A stretch of 41,973 nucleotides of DNA, from NCBI GenBank assembly GCA_039029135.1, contig JBCCGT010000037.1, positions 1 through 41,973 on the forward strand. The letters are read 5' to 3'. Both the position numbers and the translations under genes were made by a program. Shown here in pieces: positions 8,768-16,767 of this stretch; within the stretch, counting starts at the first letter, position 1; each line of letters begins with the position of its first letter. Below the pieces are notes generated by a model that saw only the letters and a list, made by a program, of their open reading frames with translations, did no database searches and was not told the DNA's origin. Source of the stretch: JALZVT01 sp039029135 (GTDB lineage: Bacteria; Pseudomonadota; Gammaproteobacteria; Pseudomonadales; Azotimanducaceae).

Positions 8768-10222
8768 CTAGGGCAGCGTCTCTCGCTCTGGCAACAGCGT
8801 CTGCGGAATCGGATACAGATCGGGCTGCCCGGTCTCGGCCGCCAGCAGGTTCAGCGCCTCCACCACTTTATCTGGGTGCCGATCGATGATGTTGTCGATC
8901 TCCTGTGGATCGGCGTCCAGATCGTAGAGCTCGCTAACCCTGTTGTTGGTGCGTCGATTGGCGGCATACAGCCATGCGCGACCGTCCGCGTCGCGCCAGC
9001 GAATCCCGTCACGCTTGCCGTGGGCGGTGATGGCGAGATCGGGGTACTCGCCGCCGTAGCGGATCGTGTTCGACAGATCGTTGCCGTAGACGTGCTCCGG
9101 CAAGTCCAGATCCAGCAGTCCCATGACGGTCGGATACAGATCCATGCTGGAGACGTAGGCGTCCACCGTCTGAATGGGAATGTCCGGGCCGGCGATGACC
9201 CAGGGAATCGCGGCGGCGCAGCGGGTCACCATCGCTTTGCCCCCCCAGTTGTCCCGCTCGCCGAGGCAGTAGCCGTGGTCTGACTGCACGATGAAGTAGG
9301 CGTCGGGGTCGCGGGCAGCCCACACCTTACCGAGGGCCTCGTCCGCCAGCGCTGCCGAGGCGTAGTAGTAGCGACGGGCGGTGTTCCAGGCCTCGGGATG
9401 CGGCTCGACCAGATGCGCCTTGCCGTTGGCCTGCGGATCGGTGTGGCCGGAAACGTAGCCGCGCGGGATAGGCACCCAGTCAGGGATCGCATCCAGGTGG
9501 TGCGGCTCGACGTACCAGTGCTCGTGCGGCGGGTAGATGCCGACGGTCATGAAGTACGGATCCTTGGTGGTCTGCAGATACTCGACGGCCGCGTCCATCA
9601 TGTCGCTCGTGTGGGTCTGGCCGCTGCGTTCGAAGCGCACATAGCCCATCTTCTTGTGGCCGACTCTGAACACGCTGGACGTCTGGGGTCGCTCCCCACG
9701 CTTGGCCGGCAGCAACACCTGCTCGAAGGAGCGCCGATCAGGATTCTTGCGCCGGTAGAACTGGTGATACACCTTGCCGCCGGTGACGGTGACCAGACCG
9801 CTGCGATTGCGCACCGCCTCGGGCAGGGTCTCGATGGCCCGGTAGTTGAAATGCTTCCAGTTGCGGAAATCGCCACGGTCGCGGGGCCCGAACTGGCGAT
9901 TGCCGTCTTCGTTGGAGCGATAGCGAGCGGTCCAGGGTGCGACGCCCGTCCAGTTGGCCGCCCGCACGGACTGGCACTGGGCGGACACGGCGAAGGCGTT
10001 GGAGAACTGCGTTCCCTGCGCCGCGATGTGCTGCAGGTTCGGCATGTAGTCGACGCCCTCCTCCGACAGATCGTCGATCATCACGATCACGACGTTGGGT
10101 GGCGGTTCGGCAACCTCGGGTGGTTCCGGTGCTGCTTGCGCTGTGCTGCCAAAAAACAGCAGTGCCGCTAGGGCCGCCGCGCCGATTCGGCTGCCGGCGC
10201 TGCTCGGTCTGGGGTGGGTCAC
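8768..10222 (-). CDS. Exported sulfatase-family protein with variant active-site signature
   Basis: I place the start at the GTG at 10222, about 9 nt after AGGA. It begins a signal peptide (AAALAALLFFGSTAQAAPEP), giving 484 residues. The N-terminal metal site is VIVMIDDL and the C-terminal metal site is QSDHGYCLGERDNWGG, as in S1 sulfatases (arylsulfatase/iduronate-sulfatase type). The formylglycine motif, normally CxPxR or SxPxR, reads CQSVR in SAQCQSVRAANWTG: Cys and Arg are kept but Pro is Ser. The protein is probably periplasmic. Its substrate could be a sulfated polysaccharide or a small sulfate ester. It is divergent from the DUF3604 gene (202 bp apart). The altered motif raises the question of whether Cys is converted to formylglycine. 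Confidence 0.85.
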   Translation of the reverse strand: MTHPRPSSAGSRIGAAALAALLFFGSTAQAAPEPPEVAEPPPNVVIVMIDDLSEEGVDYMPNLQHIAAQGTQFSNAFAVSAQCQSVRAANWTGVAPWTARYRSNEDGNRQFGPRDRGDFRNWKHFNYRAIETLPEAVRNRSGLVTVTGGKVYHQFYRRKNPDRRSFEQVLLPAKRGERPQTSSVFRVGHKKMGYVRFERSGQTHTSDMMDAAVEYLQTTKDPYFMTVGIYPPHEHWYVEPHHLDAIPDWVPIPRGYVSGHTDPQANGKAHLVEPHPEAWNTARRYYYASAALADEALGKVWAARDPDAYFIVQSDHGYCLGERDNWGGKAMVTRCAAAIPWVIAGPDIPIQTVDAYVSSMDLYPTVMGLLDLDLPEHVYGNDLSNTIRYGGEYPDLAITAHGKRDGIRWRDADGRAWLYAANRRTNNRVSELYDLDADPQEIDNIIDRHPDKVVEALNLLAAETGQPDLYPIPQTLLPERETLP

Positions 10223-10387
10223 GGGTTGGATTCCTGTTGCGAGTATTGCTCTCAAGTTCTGGCTCTGGCCAAGCTACGCCAATTCCCTCAGCGCCAATGT
10301 AAATTCTGTTGACTAATTCCGCCAGCGGTTGCCGTCGCGTCATCGGGTCGGCGCTCATCGCAGCCGCGTATGCGCCGAGGGGCAAGG

Positions 10388-10393
10388 TAGAAT
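10388..10393 (+). promoter_or_regulatory. Possible -10 element for the DUF3604 gene
   Basis: TAGAAT lies 32 bp before the ATG at 10425 in the divergent intergenic region, at a plausible distance for a short leader. No convincing -35 box occurs 17 bp upstream, so this rests on one hexamer only. Confidence 0.2.
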
Positions 10394-10424
10394 TGCGCGC
10401 AGGGGCAGCGCATGGGAGGGGACG

Positions 10425-12347
10425 ATGACGCGATGCACGAACGGGCGGGCCACAGGGCCGGCTGCTTTATGGGCCATTGGGGTGCGGATCCTCGCCGCCA
10501 TGGCGGTCTGGGCGCTGTGGGGCTGTACGGCGGCCGTTGACGAACGCGCGGCTACCGCGTCGGCGCCGCCAGGCGCGACCAGGGACATCCTGGCGAATCC
10601 GCTACGCAATGCCTACTTTGGCGACACCCACATACACACCGTGCTGTCGTTCGATGCGTTTCTGATGGGCACGCGCCGGACGCCGGACGACGCCTACGAG
10701 TTCGCGAAGGGCGCGGCGATCGAGCACGCCGCCGGCGTCAAGATGCAGATGAAGAAGCCGCTGGACTTTCTGGCGGTCTCCGACCACGCCTTCTATCTCG
10801 GCATGATGCGCGAACTCGCCGACGCGAACGGGCCCTATGGCGAGCATGAGCTTGCGGAGGCGGTGCGCGGCGCCACCAACGCCGTTGGTTCCGTGGCGGC
10901 CTTTCAGGCGGTGTTGGGTCACCTGCGCGGACTGGCCGGCGATCACAGCAACGATAGCCTCGACGACCGCGGCGTCGCTCGCAGCGCGTGGCGCGAGGTC
11001 ATTGATGCGGCGCAGCGACACAACGATCCCGGTCGGTTCACGGCCTTCATCGGCTATGAGTACACCGCCTCGGGGCCGGACTCCGAGAATCTGCATCGCA
11101 ACGTCATCTTCAGTGGTTCGCGCGTGCCGGCCCAGCCCTACAGTCGGCTGGATTCCGTGAACCCGGAAAACCTCTGGGCCTGGATGGACCGTCAGCGGGC
11201 GGACGGCATGGACGCCATCGCGATACCGCACAACTCGAACGGCTCGAACGGCTGGATGTTCGAGCAAAACTACTTCATGAGCGAACGGCCGATCGATGCG
11301 AGCTACGCCGAGCTGCGCATGCGCAACGAACCCATCGTCGAGAACACCCAGGTCAAGGGCACTTCGGATACGCATCCGCTGCTGTCGCCCAACGACGAGT
11401 GGGCCGACTTCGACATCATGCCGTTTCGTATCGCCAGCACGCTGTTGTCCCAGGCACCCGGCAGCTATGTGCGCGACGCCTATCTACGCGGCCTGCTGCT
11501 GGAGGCCGAGCGCGGCGTCAATCCGTATCGTTTCGGCGTGATCGGATCGTCCGATACGCACAACGCCGCGGGCTCGTTCGAAGAGGACAACTACTGGAGC
11601 AAGACCGGGCTGATGGATATCGAACCCCATCTGCGCGGCTCGGTGCCGCTGCCGGATTCGGATCCGCCGGTCTATTCGGACGGCGCGTCGTCCTATTGGG
11701 GCGCATCGGGCCTCGCCGGCGTGTGGGCGGAAGCCAACACCCGCGAGGCGATCTTCAGCGCCATGCGACGCAAGGAGACCTTCAGCACCAGCGGACCGCA
11801 CATACGTCTGCGCTTCTTTGGCGGTCACGAGATCACCGAGAGCGTGCTGCGAGCGCAGAACCCGGTTGCGGCAGCCTACGTCGGCGGCGTCCCCATGGGC
11901 TCGGATCTGGGGCGTCAGGGCGACGCCGTGCCCGGCTTCTTTCTCTGGGCGAGCCGCGATGCCGATACCCAGCCGCTGCAGCGACTGCAGGTGATCAAGG
12001 GTTGGATCGAGGACGGGGAGGCGCGGGAAGCAGTATACGACGTCGCCTGTTCCGATGGCCTTACCATCGATCCCGAGACGCGTCGCTGTCCAGACAACGG
12101 CGCACGCGTCGATCTGCGCACCTGCGCCACCTCGTTCGGCGTCGGCGCTGCAGAGCTGACCGCCTTCTGGCGTGATCCCGATTTCGAGCCGGGACAGCGG
12201 GCGTTCTACTATGCCCGCGTGCTCGAGAATCCGAGCTGCCGCTGGTCGACCTACGACGCGATACGCGCCGGGGTGGTGCCGCGGCCCGATCGTCATTCCA
12301 CCCAGCAGGATCGCGCGTGGTCGTCGCCGATCTGGTACCGACCCTAG
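10425..12347 (+). CDS. DUF3604 lipoprotein (PHP-like fold)
   Basis: A 640-residue protein from the ATG at 10425, preceded by GGGAGGGG. An upstream in-frame ATG at 10329 is rejected because the lipoprotein signal begins at 10425 (MAVWALWGC, a W-G-C lipobox). The mature protein opens with AYFGDTHIHTVLSFDAF, the HxH entrance of DUF3604, a PHP/amidohydrolase-like family. Further His and Asp motifs follow (AVSDHAFYLGMM, FIGYEYT, AIPHNSNGSNGW, GVIGSSDTHNA). The family is common in marine proteobacteria, often near sulfatases. Its chemistry is not established. It is likely anchored in the outer membrane facing the periplasm and divides its promoter region with the sulfatase on the other strand. Confidence 0.88.
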   Translation: MTRCTNGRATGPAALWAIGVRILAAMAVWALWGCTAAVDERAATASAPPGATRDILANPLRNAYFGDTHIHTVLSFDAFLMGTRRTPDDAYEFAKGAAIEHAAGVKMQMKKPLDFLAVSDHAFYLGMMRELADANGPYGEHELAEAVRGATNAVGSVAAFQAVLGHLRGLAGDHSNDSLDDRGVARSAWREVIDAAQRHNDPGRFTAFIGYEYTASGPDSENLHRNVIFSGSRVPAQPYSRLDSVNPENLWAWMDRQRADGMDAIAIPHNSNGSNGWMFEQNYFMSERPIDASYAELRMRNEPIVENTQVKGTSDTHPLLSPNDEWADFDIMPFRIASTLLSQAPGSYVRDAYLRGLLLEAERGVNPYRFGVIGSSDTHNAAGSFEEDNYWSKTGLMDIEPHLRGSVPLPDSDPPVYSDGASSYWGASGLAGVWAEANTREAIFSAMRRKETFSTSGPHIRLRFFGGHEITESVLRAQNPVAAAYVGGVPMGSDLGRQGDAVPGFFLWASRDADTQPLQRLQVIKGWIEDGEAREAVYDVACSDGLTIDPETRRCPDNGARVDLRTCATSFGVGAAELTAFWRDPDFEPGQRAFYYARVLENPSCRWSTYDAIRAGVVPRPDRHSTQQDRAWSSPIWYRP

Positions 12348-12397
12348 GATCTCTGGATAAATCTCGCGCGGAGTGCGCGATACTTGTTCAGAGATCC
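12347..12397. repeat. Head-to-head palindromic element (two inverted copies)
   Basis: Immediately after the DUF3604 stop codon, GGATCTCTG (12347-12355) pairs perfectly with CAGAGATCC (12389-12397). Within it TCGCGC (12364-12369) pairs with GCGCGA (12375-12380) around a 5-nt centre. The plus-strand copy reads CTCTGGATAAATCTCGCGC (12351-12369) and the minus-strand copy reads CTCTGAACAAGTATCGCGC. The latter matches a third copy at 30170-30188 at 18 of 19 positions. The doublet arrangement resembles REP-like elements or the joined ends of a MITE/IS. It may also terminate DUF3604 transcription or control the gene that starts at 12413. Confidence 0.7.
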
Positions 12398-12412
12398 CAA
12401 AGAGGTTCACCC

Positions 12413-12883
12413 ATGCGCCGTTTCAATCGCTTCCGCAGTCAGCCTGCTCTCGATGCGCCGGTCGTCGGTCGCCGCTGGCGGACGAGGGCGTTCCTGCTCG
12501 CCGCCCTGCTTGCGCCAACGGCGGCGGCCGACACGCTGGTGTTTGCGAGCTACCTGCGCGCAGATCTGGCCGACGCTGAGGCGCAGCGACTGCGCGAACG
12601 GTTCGACACCGCGATCGAGGTGGTTCCGGCCGAGGTCGACGGCCGACGCTATCTGCGGCTGTTGACGCCGGGGCTGCCGCGCGAGGACGCGCGGCGGCTG
12701 CTGTACGCGGCCGAGCGCGACGGCCTGTCGGCCTGGGTGAAGCCGGACGACCTTTCCTACCGCGGCCGCGATCCAGTCGAGCGCCTGCAATCTGCGGCGG
12801 AGGATGCGTCGCTGGGACCTGACAATCCCGCGGCCCCCCTGGCGGAGACCTATCCGCTCGAGGCAGACGACGCCCAGCGCTGA
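12413..12883 (+). CDS. SPOR-like exported protein
   Basis: A 156-residue protein from the ATG at 12413 (AGAGG ribosome-binding site). The frame is open further upstream, but that extension overlaps the preceding gene and the palindromic element. A basic N-terminus and hydrophobic segment (RTRAFLLAALLAPTAAADT) form a signal peptide. Then comes a single small alpha/beta domain, VFASYLRADLADAEAQRLRE followed by LRLLTPGLPREDARRLLYAA, with the spacing of SPOR domains, which bind denuded peptidoglycan glycan strands. The C-terminal tail is acidic and Pro-rich. It is probably periplasmic and peptidoglycan-associated. The SPOR call is by pattern only. Confidence 0.6.
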   Translation: MRRFNRFRSQPALDAPVVGRRWRTRAFLLAALLAPTAAADTLVFASYLRADLADAEAQRLRERFDTAIEVVPAEVDGRRYLRLLTPGLPREDARRLLYAAERDGLSAWVKPDDLSYRGRDPVERLQSAAEDASLGPDNPAAPLAETYPLEADDAQR

Positions 12884-12960
12884 CGTCTTTGCGACGATTG
12901 TTCGATGCTCGCCTCACGCCGCTGCGCGAACGTGGTATTTTTTAGTACCTTTTTGACGAG

Positions 12961-13025
12961 CCGCTTCTCCGTAGAGAGGCGGCGTGTCCGGAGCGGACAG
13001 GCCCGCGTTGGTGAAACACCTCAAC
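12961..13025 (+). ncRNA. Structured 5' leader of the DUF4920 gene (three hairpins)
   Basis: Upstream of the start at 13067 lie three consecutive stem-loops. CCGCTTCTC/GAGAGGCGG at 12961-12982 has one G-T wobble and a CGTA loop. TGTCCG/CGGACA at 12985-12999 has a 3-nt loop. GGTG/CACC at 13010-13020 may be extended by GTT/AAC. They follow an A/T-rich patch (12936-12955) that could hold the promoter. The arrangement suggests a structured leader RNA. I could not match it to a known riboswitch class. Confidence 0.35.
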
Positions 13026-13066
13026 CGCAACGGCTGATGCACAAACGAATCGGTGGAGTAACGGCG

Positions 13067-13570
13067 ATGCGCAGCAACAGTTTGGTTTTCGGTATCGTGC
13101 TTTTGATGGCCTGCGGCGTGGCGAACGGCAACCAGGCCGTGCGCCTGTCCGAGCCCGTGACCGCGGACGCGCACTCCGAGACCTTCGGCGCCCCGCTGCC
13201 CGCGGGCGTGCTACCCGTGCCGCTCGGCAGCATTCTGAGCGCGCCGGACGCCTTCCTCGACCAACCCATCGTCGTGACGGCGCAGGTCGGCCAGGTCTGC
13301 CAGAAAAAAGGCTGTTTCTTTATCGCGCAGGATGCGGGTGCTGCGGTGCGCGTGTCCTTTAAGGACTACAGCTTCTTCGTGCCCACCGACATTTCCGGGC
13401 GCCGGGTCACCCTCGCCGCGACCCTGCATGCCCGCAACCTCAGCGCGGCGGAGGCAGAGCACCTGAAGAGCGACGCGGGCGAGGGTTCAAAACTCACCGC
13501 CGGCCGGGTGTACGAACTGGTCGCGACCTCGGCCCGGGTGCCGCGCGCGGGTGCGGCACCGACGCGCTAA
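13067..13570 (+). CDS. DUF4920 exported protein
   Basis: A 167-residue protein from the ATG at 13067 (GGTGGAG ribosome-binding site). The upstream in-frame region is excluded because the signal peptide begins here (LVFGIVLLMACGVANG). The mature domain contains the family hallmark VCQKKGCFF, two Cys flanking a basic turn, inside an OB-like beta fold (VVTAQVGQ, AVRVSFKDYSFFVPTDISG). DUF4920 proteins are small periplasmic proteins of unknown function. The Cys pair suggests a metal site or disulfide. The gene has an unusually long, hairpin-rich leader and no close operon partner downstream. Confidence 0.82.
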   Translation: MRSNSLVFGIVLLMACGVANGNQAVRLSEPVTADAHSETFGAPLPAGVLPVPLGSILSAPDAFLDQPIVVTAQVGQVCQKKGCFFIAQDAGAAVRVSFKDYSFFVPTDISGRRVTLAATLHARNLSAAEAEHLKSDAGEGSKLTAGRVYELVATSARVPRAGAAPTR

Positions 13571-13653
13571 TCGGCATGGGGTCGCGGCCGCGCCGCTGAC
13601 TCTTGCCTCTTCCCTCTCTGCTGTTTCCTGTTTCCTCTTGCACTCGCGGTCGC

Positions 13654-14958
13654 TTACGGCCGGCGGCCCGCTTCCGCCGCGCGCAGCACGCGCAGGAAGT
13701 TGCCGCCTAGAATGCCGCGAATGTCCTCCGCGCTATAGCCGCGTGCGACGAGACCGGCCGTGATGTTGCGCGCCTCGCTGGCATCCGCGAAGCCATCAAT
13801 GCCGCTGCCGTGGTTGAAGTCCGTACCGATGCCGACGTGCTCGGGACCGATCCGTCGCGCCACGTAGTCGATGTGATCGAGCATCACGTCCAGGCTGCCC
13901 GGGCCGAGCAGTTCGCTGATCGCGCCGGTAAAAGCCGCGCGCGCCTCAGGATCGTCGATCTCCCAGTACAGCTCGAACGGGTACAGGTAGTCCTCGGGCA
14001 GCTCGGCCGCGCGGCGGGCCTCGCGAATGCGCGCGATCAGCGCCGCATCACCGGAATCGAACAGGTAGCCGCGAAAGGGCGCGATGTGCACGACGCCGCC
14101 GCGGCGACCCAGCGCGTCCAGCTCCGCATCGCTTAGATTCCGACTCACGTCGCACAGCGCACGCACGTTCGAATGGCTCGCGATCACCGGCGTGCTCGAC
14201 TGCGAGATCGCCTGCAGCGTCGCCTGGCTCGAGAGCTGCGACACGTCGATGAGTCCGCCTAGCGCGTTGATGCGCGCTATGGCGCGACGCCCGAGTGCTG
14301 ACAGGCCGCCGTGTTCGGCATCCGGTTCGTGGGTGTTCTGCGCCGCGATGAACAGCGGTCGCGACGAGTCGGCGTAGTCGTTGTGACCCATGTGCGTCAG
14401 CGCGAACACCCTCGCCCCGGCGGCGTAGAACTCGTCGAGCGCCGCCTGATCCCGGCCGAGGATCAGCGCGTTTTGAAAGCCGAGCAGCAGCGCCTGCTGC
14501 GACCGCGTCTGGGCGCGCTCGATGTCCGCCGCGGATCGCACGATCACGGTGTTGGCATCGCTCGCCGCTATTTCCCGGGCGGCCTCCAGTTCCTCATTGG
14601 CTTTGCTGCGCGCGGCCGCATAGCCCGCCGGGTTGCGCGGCATGGGGCCGACGGCGATCGCCATGACGACCAGGTCGACGCCGCCGGCGCGCATCTTGTC
14701 CGGTTCGACCTGTGATCGCCCGTCATCGCCCGCGTAGGGCGAGCGCTCGCCAAGCGCAATGATGTCGGCGTGTGCATCCACGACCAGCGCGCTTGCGTGC
14801 AGCGCGTCTATATCTGCGTCGCTCGCGAGCGACGGTGCCGCTTCGGTCGCGGGGCGTGATAGCGCGCAGCCCGCGAGGGTGAACGCCGCGGTCGCGGCCA
14901 GCAGGCGCGCGAAGGCAAGCCGTGGCTGTGACGTTTGCGCGGTGTGCTCTGAATTCAC
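13654..14958 (-). CDS. Membrane dipeptidase (peptidase M19), lipoprotein
   Basis: A 434-residue zinc dipeptidase of the renal dipeptidase family. It starts at GTG 14956-14958 after GGGAGA. The N-terminus has a lipobox, FTLAGC, so it is probably lipid-anchored. The zinc ligand HxD is in VVDAHADIIALGE. Further family motifs are the conserved His in PVIASHSNVRALCDVSRN and GIGTDFNHGSGIDGF near the end. The M19 family hydrolyses dipeptides, including D-amino acid and beta-lactam-like substrates. It is divergent from the traR/pqi operon, with a 17-bp palindrome between them. Confidence 0.92.
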   Translation of the reverse strand: MNSEHTAQTSQPRLAFARLLAATAAFTLAGCALSRPATEAAPSLASDADIDALHASALVVDAHADIIALGERSPYAGDDGRSQVEPDKMRAGGVDLVVMAIAVGPMPRNPAGYAAARSKANEELEAAREIAASDANTVIVRSAADIERAQTRSQQALLLGFQNALILGRDQAALDEFYAAGARVFALTHMGHNDYADSSRPLFIAAQNTHEPDAEHGGLSALGRRAIARINALGGLIDVSQLSSQATLQAISQSSTPVIASHSNVRALCDVSRNLSDAELDALGRRGGVVHIAPFRGYLFDSGDAALIARIREARRAAELPEDYLYPFELYWEIDDPEARAAFTGAISELLGPGSLDVMLDHIDYVARRIGPEHVGIGTDFNHGSGIDGFADASEARNITAGLVARGYSAEDIRGILGGNFLRVLRAAEAGRRP

Positions 14959-15073
14959 GTGTCGTCTCCCGGGTTGTGCCCTGTTATCAGGGCTGTTGCA
15001 GTGGCGGCGCCTGCGCCCGTCTCACTGTGCCCCGCAGTGTAAGCAGCCACAGCGATGGGCGCATGGCTTCTGC

Positions 15074-15090
15074 CATAATCGTCGATTATG
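15074..15090. promoter_or_regulatory. 17-bp palindrome between dipeptidase and traR/pqi operon
   Basis: CATAATCG, a single T, then CGATTATG form a perfect 8-bp inverted repeat with a 1-nt centre. It lies 17 bp before the first operon start (15107) and 116 bp upstream of the divergent dipeptidase start. Each arm contains CATAAT, close to a -10 hexamer on either strand. It fits the binding site of a dimeric regulator, or symmetric divergent promoters. Confidence 0.45.
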
Positions 15091-15106
15091 CGGCTTGCGT
15101 TAGGCA

Positions 15107-15472
15107 TTGATTTTGGGCGCGCTTGACCCCGACTGGGTGGGCGGTCAGCGCGCGCGCCTGCTGGAACAGCTTGCGGAGCTCGAGGCGCTGCGCGCGGCCG
15201 GCGCCGACGCTGCCGCGGCGGTAGAGCTGGATCAAAGCAAGGTCGGGCGACTGACCCGCATGGACGCCATGCAGCAGCAGGCGATGAGCCTCGCGACCCA
15301 ACGCCGACGGGCGGCGCAGATCGCGGCGATTCGGCGCGCTCTCGCGCGTATTGCCGCAAACGACTACGGGCTGTGCCTCGACTGCGATGAGGCGATTGCG
15401 CCCGCGCGCCTCGAATTCGATCCGGCCGCAGAGCGCTGCATCGCTTGCGCGGAGCAAGCCGATGTCGGCTAG
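15107..15472 (+). CDS. TraR/DksA-type C4 zinc-finger protein
   Basis: A 121-residue protein with a helical N-terminal half (likely coiled coil, VELDQSKVGRLTRMDAMQQQ) and a C-terminal four-Cys zinc finger (CLDC, then CIAC 17 residues later) characteristic of TraR/DksA proteins. These enter the RNA polymerase secondary channel and alter promoter kinetics. The start is uncertain: TTG at 15107 or the second TTG at 15113 are both possible, and no strong ribosome-binding site is visible. It lies 9 nt before the first pqiA-type gene, so it looks like the first cistron of that operon. This is an unusual place for such a protein. Confidence 0.82.
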   Translation: MILGALDPDWVGGQRARLLEQLAELEALRAAGADAAAAVELDQSKVGRLTRMDAMQQQAMSLATQRRRAAQIAAIRRALARIAANDYGLCLDCDEAIAPARLEFDPAAERCIACAEQADVG

Positions 15473-15481
15473 GTTTTCGGC

Positions 15482-16093
15482 GTGAGCGCGGAAAGTCACG
15501 CCTGTCACGTTTGCGACTGGCTGTTCGAACTGCCCGCACTCGCCGACGGCGAGGCCGCCTATTGCCCGCGCTGCGGGCACCACATCACGACCCGGCGCGC
15601 ACGCTTCGTCGATGTCTCGCTGTCGCTGGCGCTCGCCGGACTCGTCCTGCTGCTGACGGCAACGGCCTACCCGTTCCTCGGCTTTGCGGCGTCGGGGCAG
15701 ATCGCCAGCATGACGCTGCTGGATTCCGCGCTGGCGCTTTTGAAGTATCAGCAGCCCGCGCTCGGCGCGGTGGTCTTTGTGCTGATCTTTGCCGGCCCGA
15801 TTTGTTTGCTGGGCGCGCTGATCGTGCTGCTCTACGCGCTGCGCCGGCGACTCCCGCTGGTCGCGCTGCCGGCGTTCGCGCGCATCGTGCATTGGCTGAC
15901 GGCGTGGAACATGGTGGAGGTGTTCCTGATCGGTACGTTGGTCAGTCTCGTGAAGATCTCTTCGCTCGCGACCATTCATCTAGGCTACGCGTTCTGGGCG
16001 TTCGTGGGCTTTACGCTGTGCACGGTTGCCGCCGTTGCCTCGCTCGACCGGGTGCAGCTTTGGCGTGAGATCGACGCGGTGCTTGGGCGTTGA
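15482..16093 (+). CDS. pqiA: PqiA-family membrane protein (first half-type)
   Basis: A 203-residue inner-membrane protein equivalent to one PqiA domain. It has an N-terminal zinc-ribbon-like Cys pair set (CHVCDWL and YCPRCGHH) followed by about four hydrophobic segments, including LALAGLVLLLTATAYPFLGF and LVSLVKISSLATIHLGYAFW. The start is GTG at 15482. PqiA-type proteins accompany MCE proteins (PqiB) that bridge inner and outer membranes for lipid transport. E. coli PqiA is a single protein of about 420 residues with two such domains. Here the two halves are separate genes, and the next starts in the stop of this one. Confidence 0.9.
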   Translation: MSAESHACHVCDWLFELPALADGEAAYCPRCGHHITTRRARFVDVSLSLALAGLVLLLTATAYPFLGFAASGQIASMTLLDSALALLKYQQPALGAVVFVLIFAGPICLLGALIVLLYALRRRLPLVALPAFARIVHWLTAWNMVEVFLIGTLVSLVKISSLATIHLGYAFWAFVGFTLCTVAAVASLDRVQLWREIDAVLGR

Positions 16094-16767
16094 GCGGGCG
16101 CGCGGACAATGCCGCGACGAGCGGTTATCCCAGCGGCACGGCGGCTGCTGCCGGGCTGCAGTCCTGCGCGCGCTGCGGTCGTCTCGCGCCGGCCACGCAG
16201 GCGCGTTGCGCGCTGTGCGGCAAGCGACTGAGCCTGCGCGTCGAACACTCGCTGCAGCAAACGCTTGCGCTGCTCGTAACCAGCGTAGTGCTGTTCGTTC
16301 CGGCATACAGCCTGCCGATCATGCGGACGGTGCAGTTTGGCTCCAGCAATGACTCCACCATTCTTGGTGGCGTGCTGCTGCTTATGCATCACGGCTCATA
16401 CCCGACGGCGCTCGTCATCTTTGTCGCCTCGGTCATGGTGCCGATCGCTAAGATCATCGCGTTGACCTGGCTCGTCTGGGGCGTGGCGCGCGGCAGTGCC
16501 TGGGGACCGCGGCGCAGGCAGCGCTTGTATGGCGTCGTCGAGTTTGTCGGTCGCTGGTCGATGGTCGATGTGTTCGTCGTCGCGTTGCTGGTGGCGCTCG
16601 TGCAGATCACCGGCGTGCTGACCATTCAGCCCGGCTCCGCCGCGCTGTCTTTCTGCGGCATGGTGGTGGCGACCATGCTTGCGGCCGACGCCTTTGACAC
16701 GCGGCTGATCTGGGATCGGGTGGCCGACACGCCCGCCGCCAACCTCAGGACTCAGGAGGCTCGTTGA
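16090..16767 (+). CDS. pqiA: PqiA-family membrane protein (second half-type)
   Basis: 225 residues, starting at a TTG (16090) that overlaps the preceding TGA. This suggests translational coupling. It again has two Cys pairs (CARCGRLAP and CALCGKRL) and then four hydrophobic segments (LALLVTSVVLFVPAYSLPIM, ALVIFVASVMVPIAKIIALT, MVDVFVVALLVALVQITGVL and a final one). It is homologous in layout to the upstream gene and to the C-terminal half of fused PqiA. Together the two genes should make a heteromeric equivalent of PqiA that works with the MCE protein encoded next. Confidence 0.9.
   Translation: MSGRADNAATSGYPSGTAAAAGLQSCARCGRLAPATQARCALCGKRLSLRVEHSLQQTLALLVTSVVLFVPAYSLPIMRTVQFGSSNDSTILGGVLLLMHHGSYPTALVIFVASVMVPIAKIIALTWLVWGVARGSAWGPRRRQRLYGVVEFVGRWSMVDVFVVALLVALVQITGVLTIQPGSAALSFCGMVVATMLAADAFDTRLIWDRVADTPAANLRTQEAR

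Noticed and set aside
12961..13066. Cobalamin or fluoride riboswitch upstream of DUF4920
   Set aside because: There are short resemblances (GGTGAAA, CGCAACGG, GGCTGATG) but the required paired boxes and loop lengths are absent, so only an unclassified structured leader is reported.
15086..15979. Minus-strand open frame across the traR and first pqiA genes
   Set aside because: Low-complexity Arg/Gln-rich product opposite two confidently called genes.
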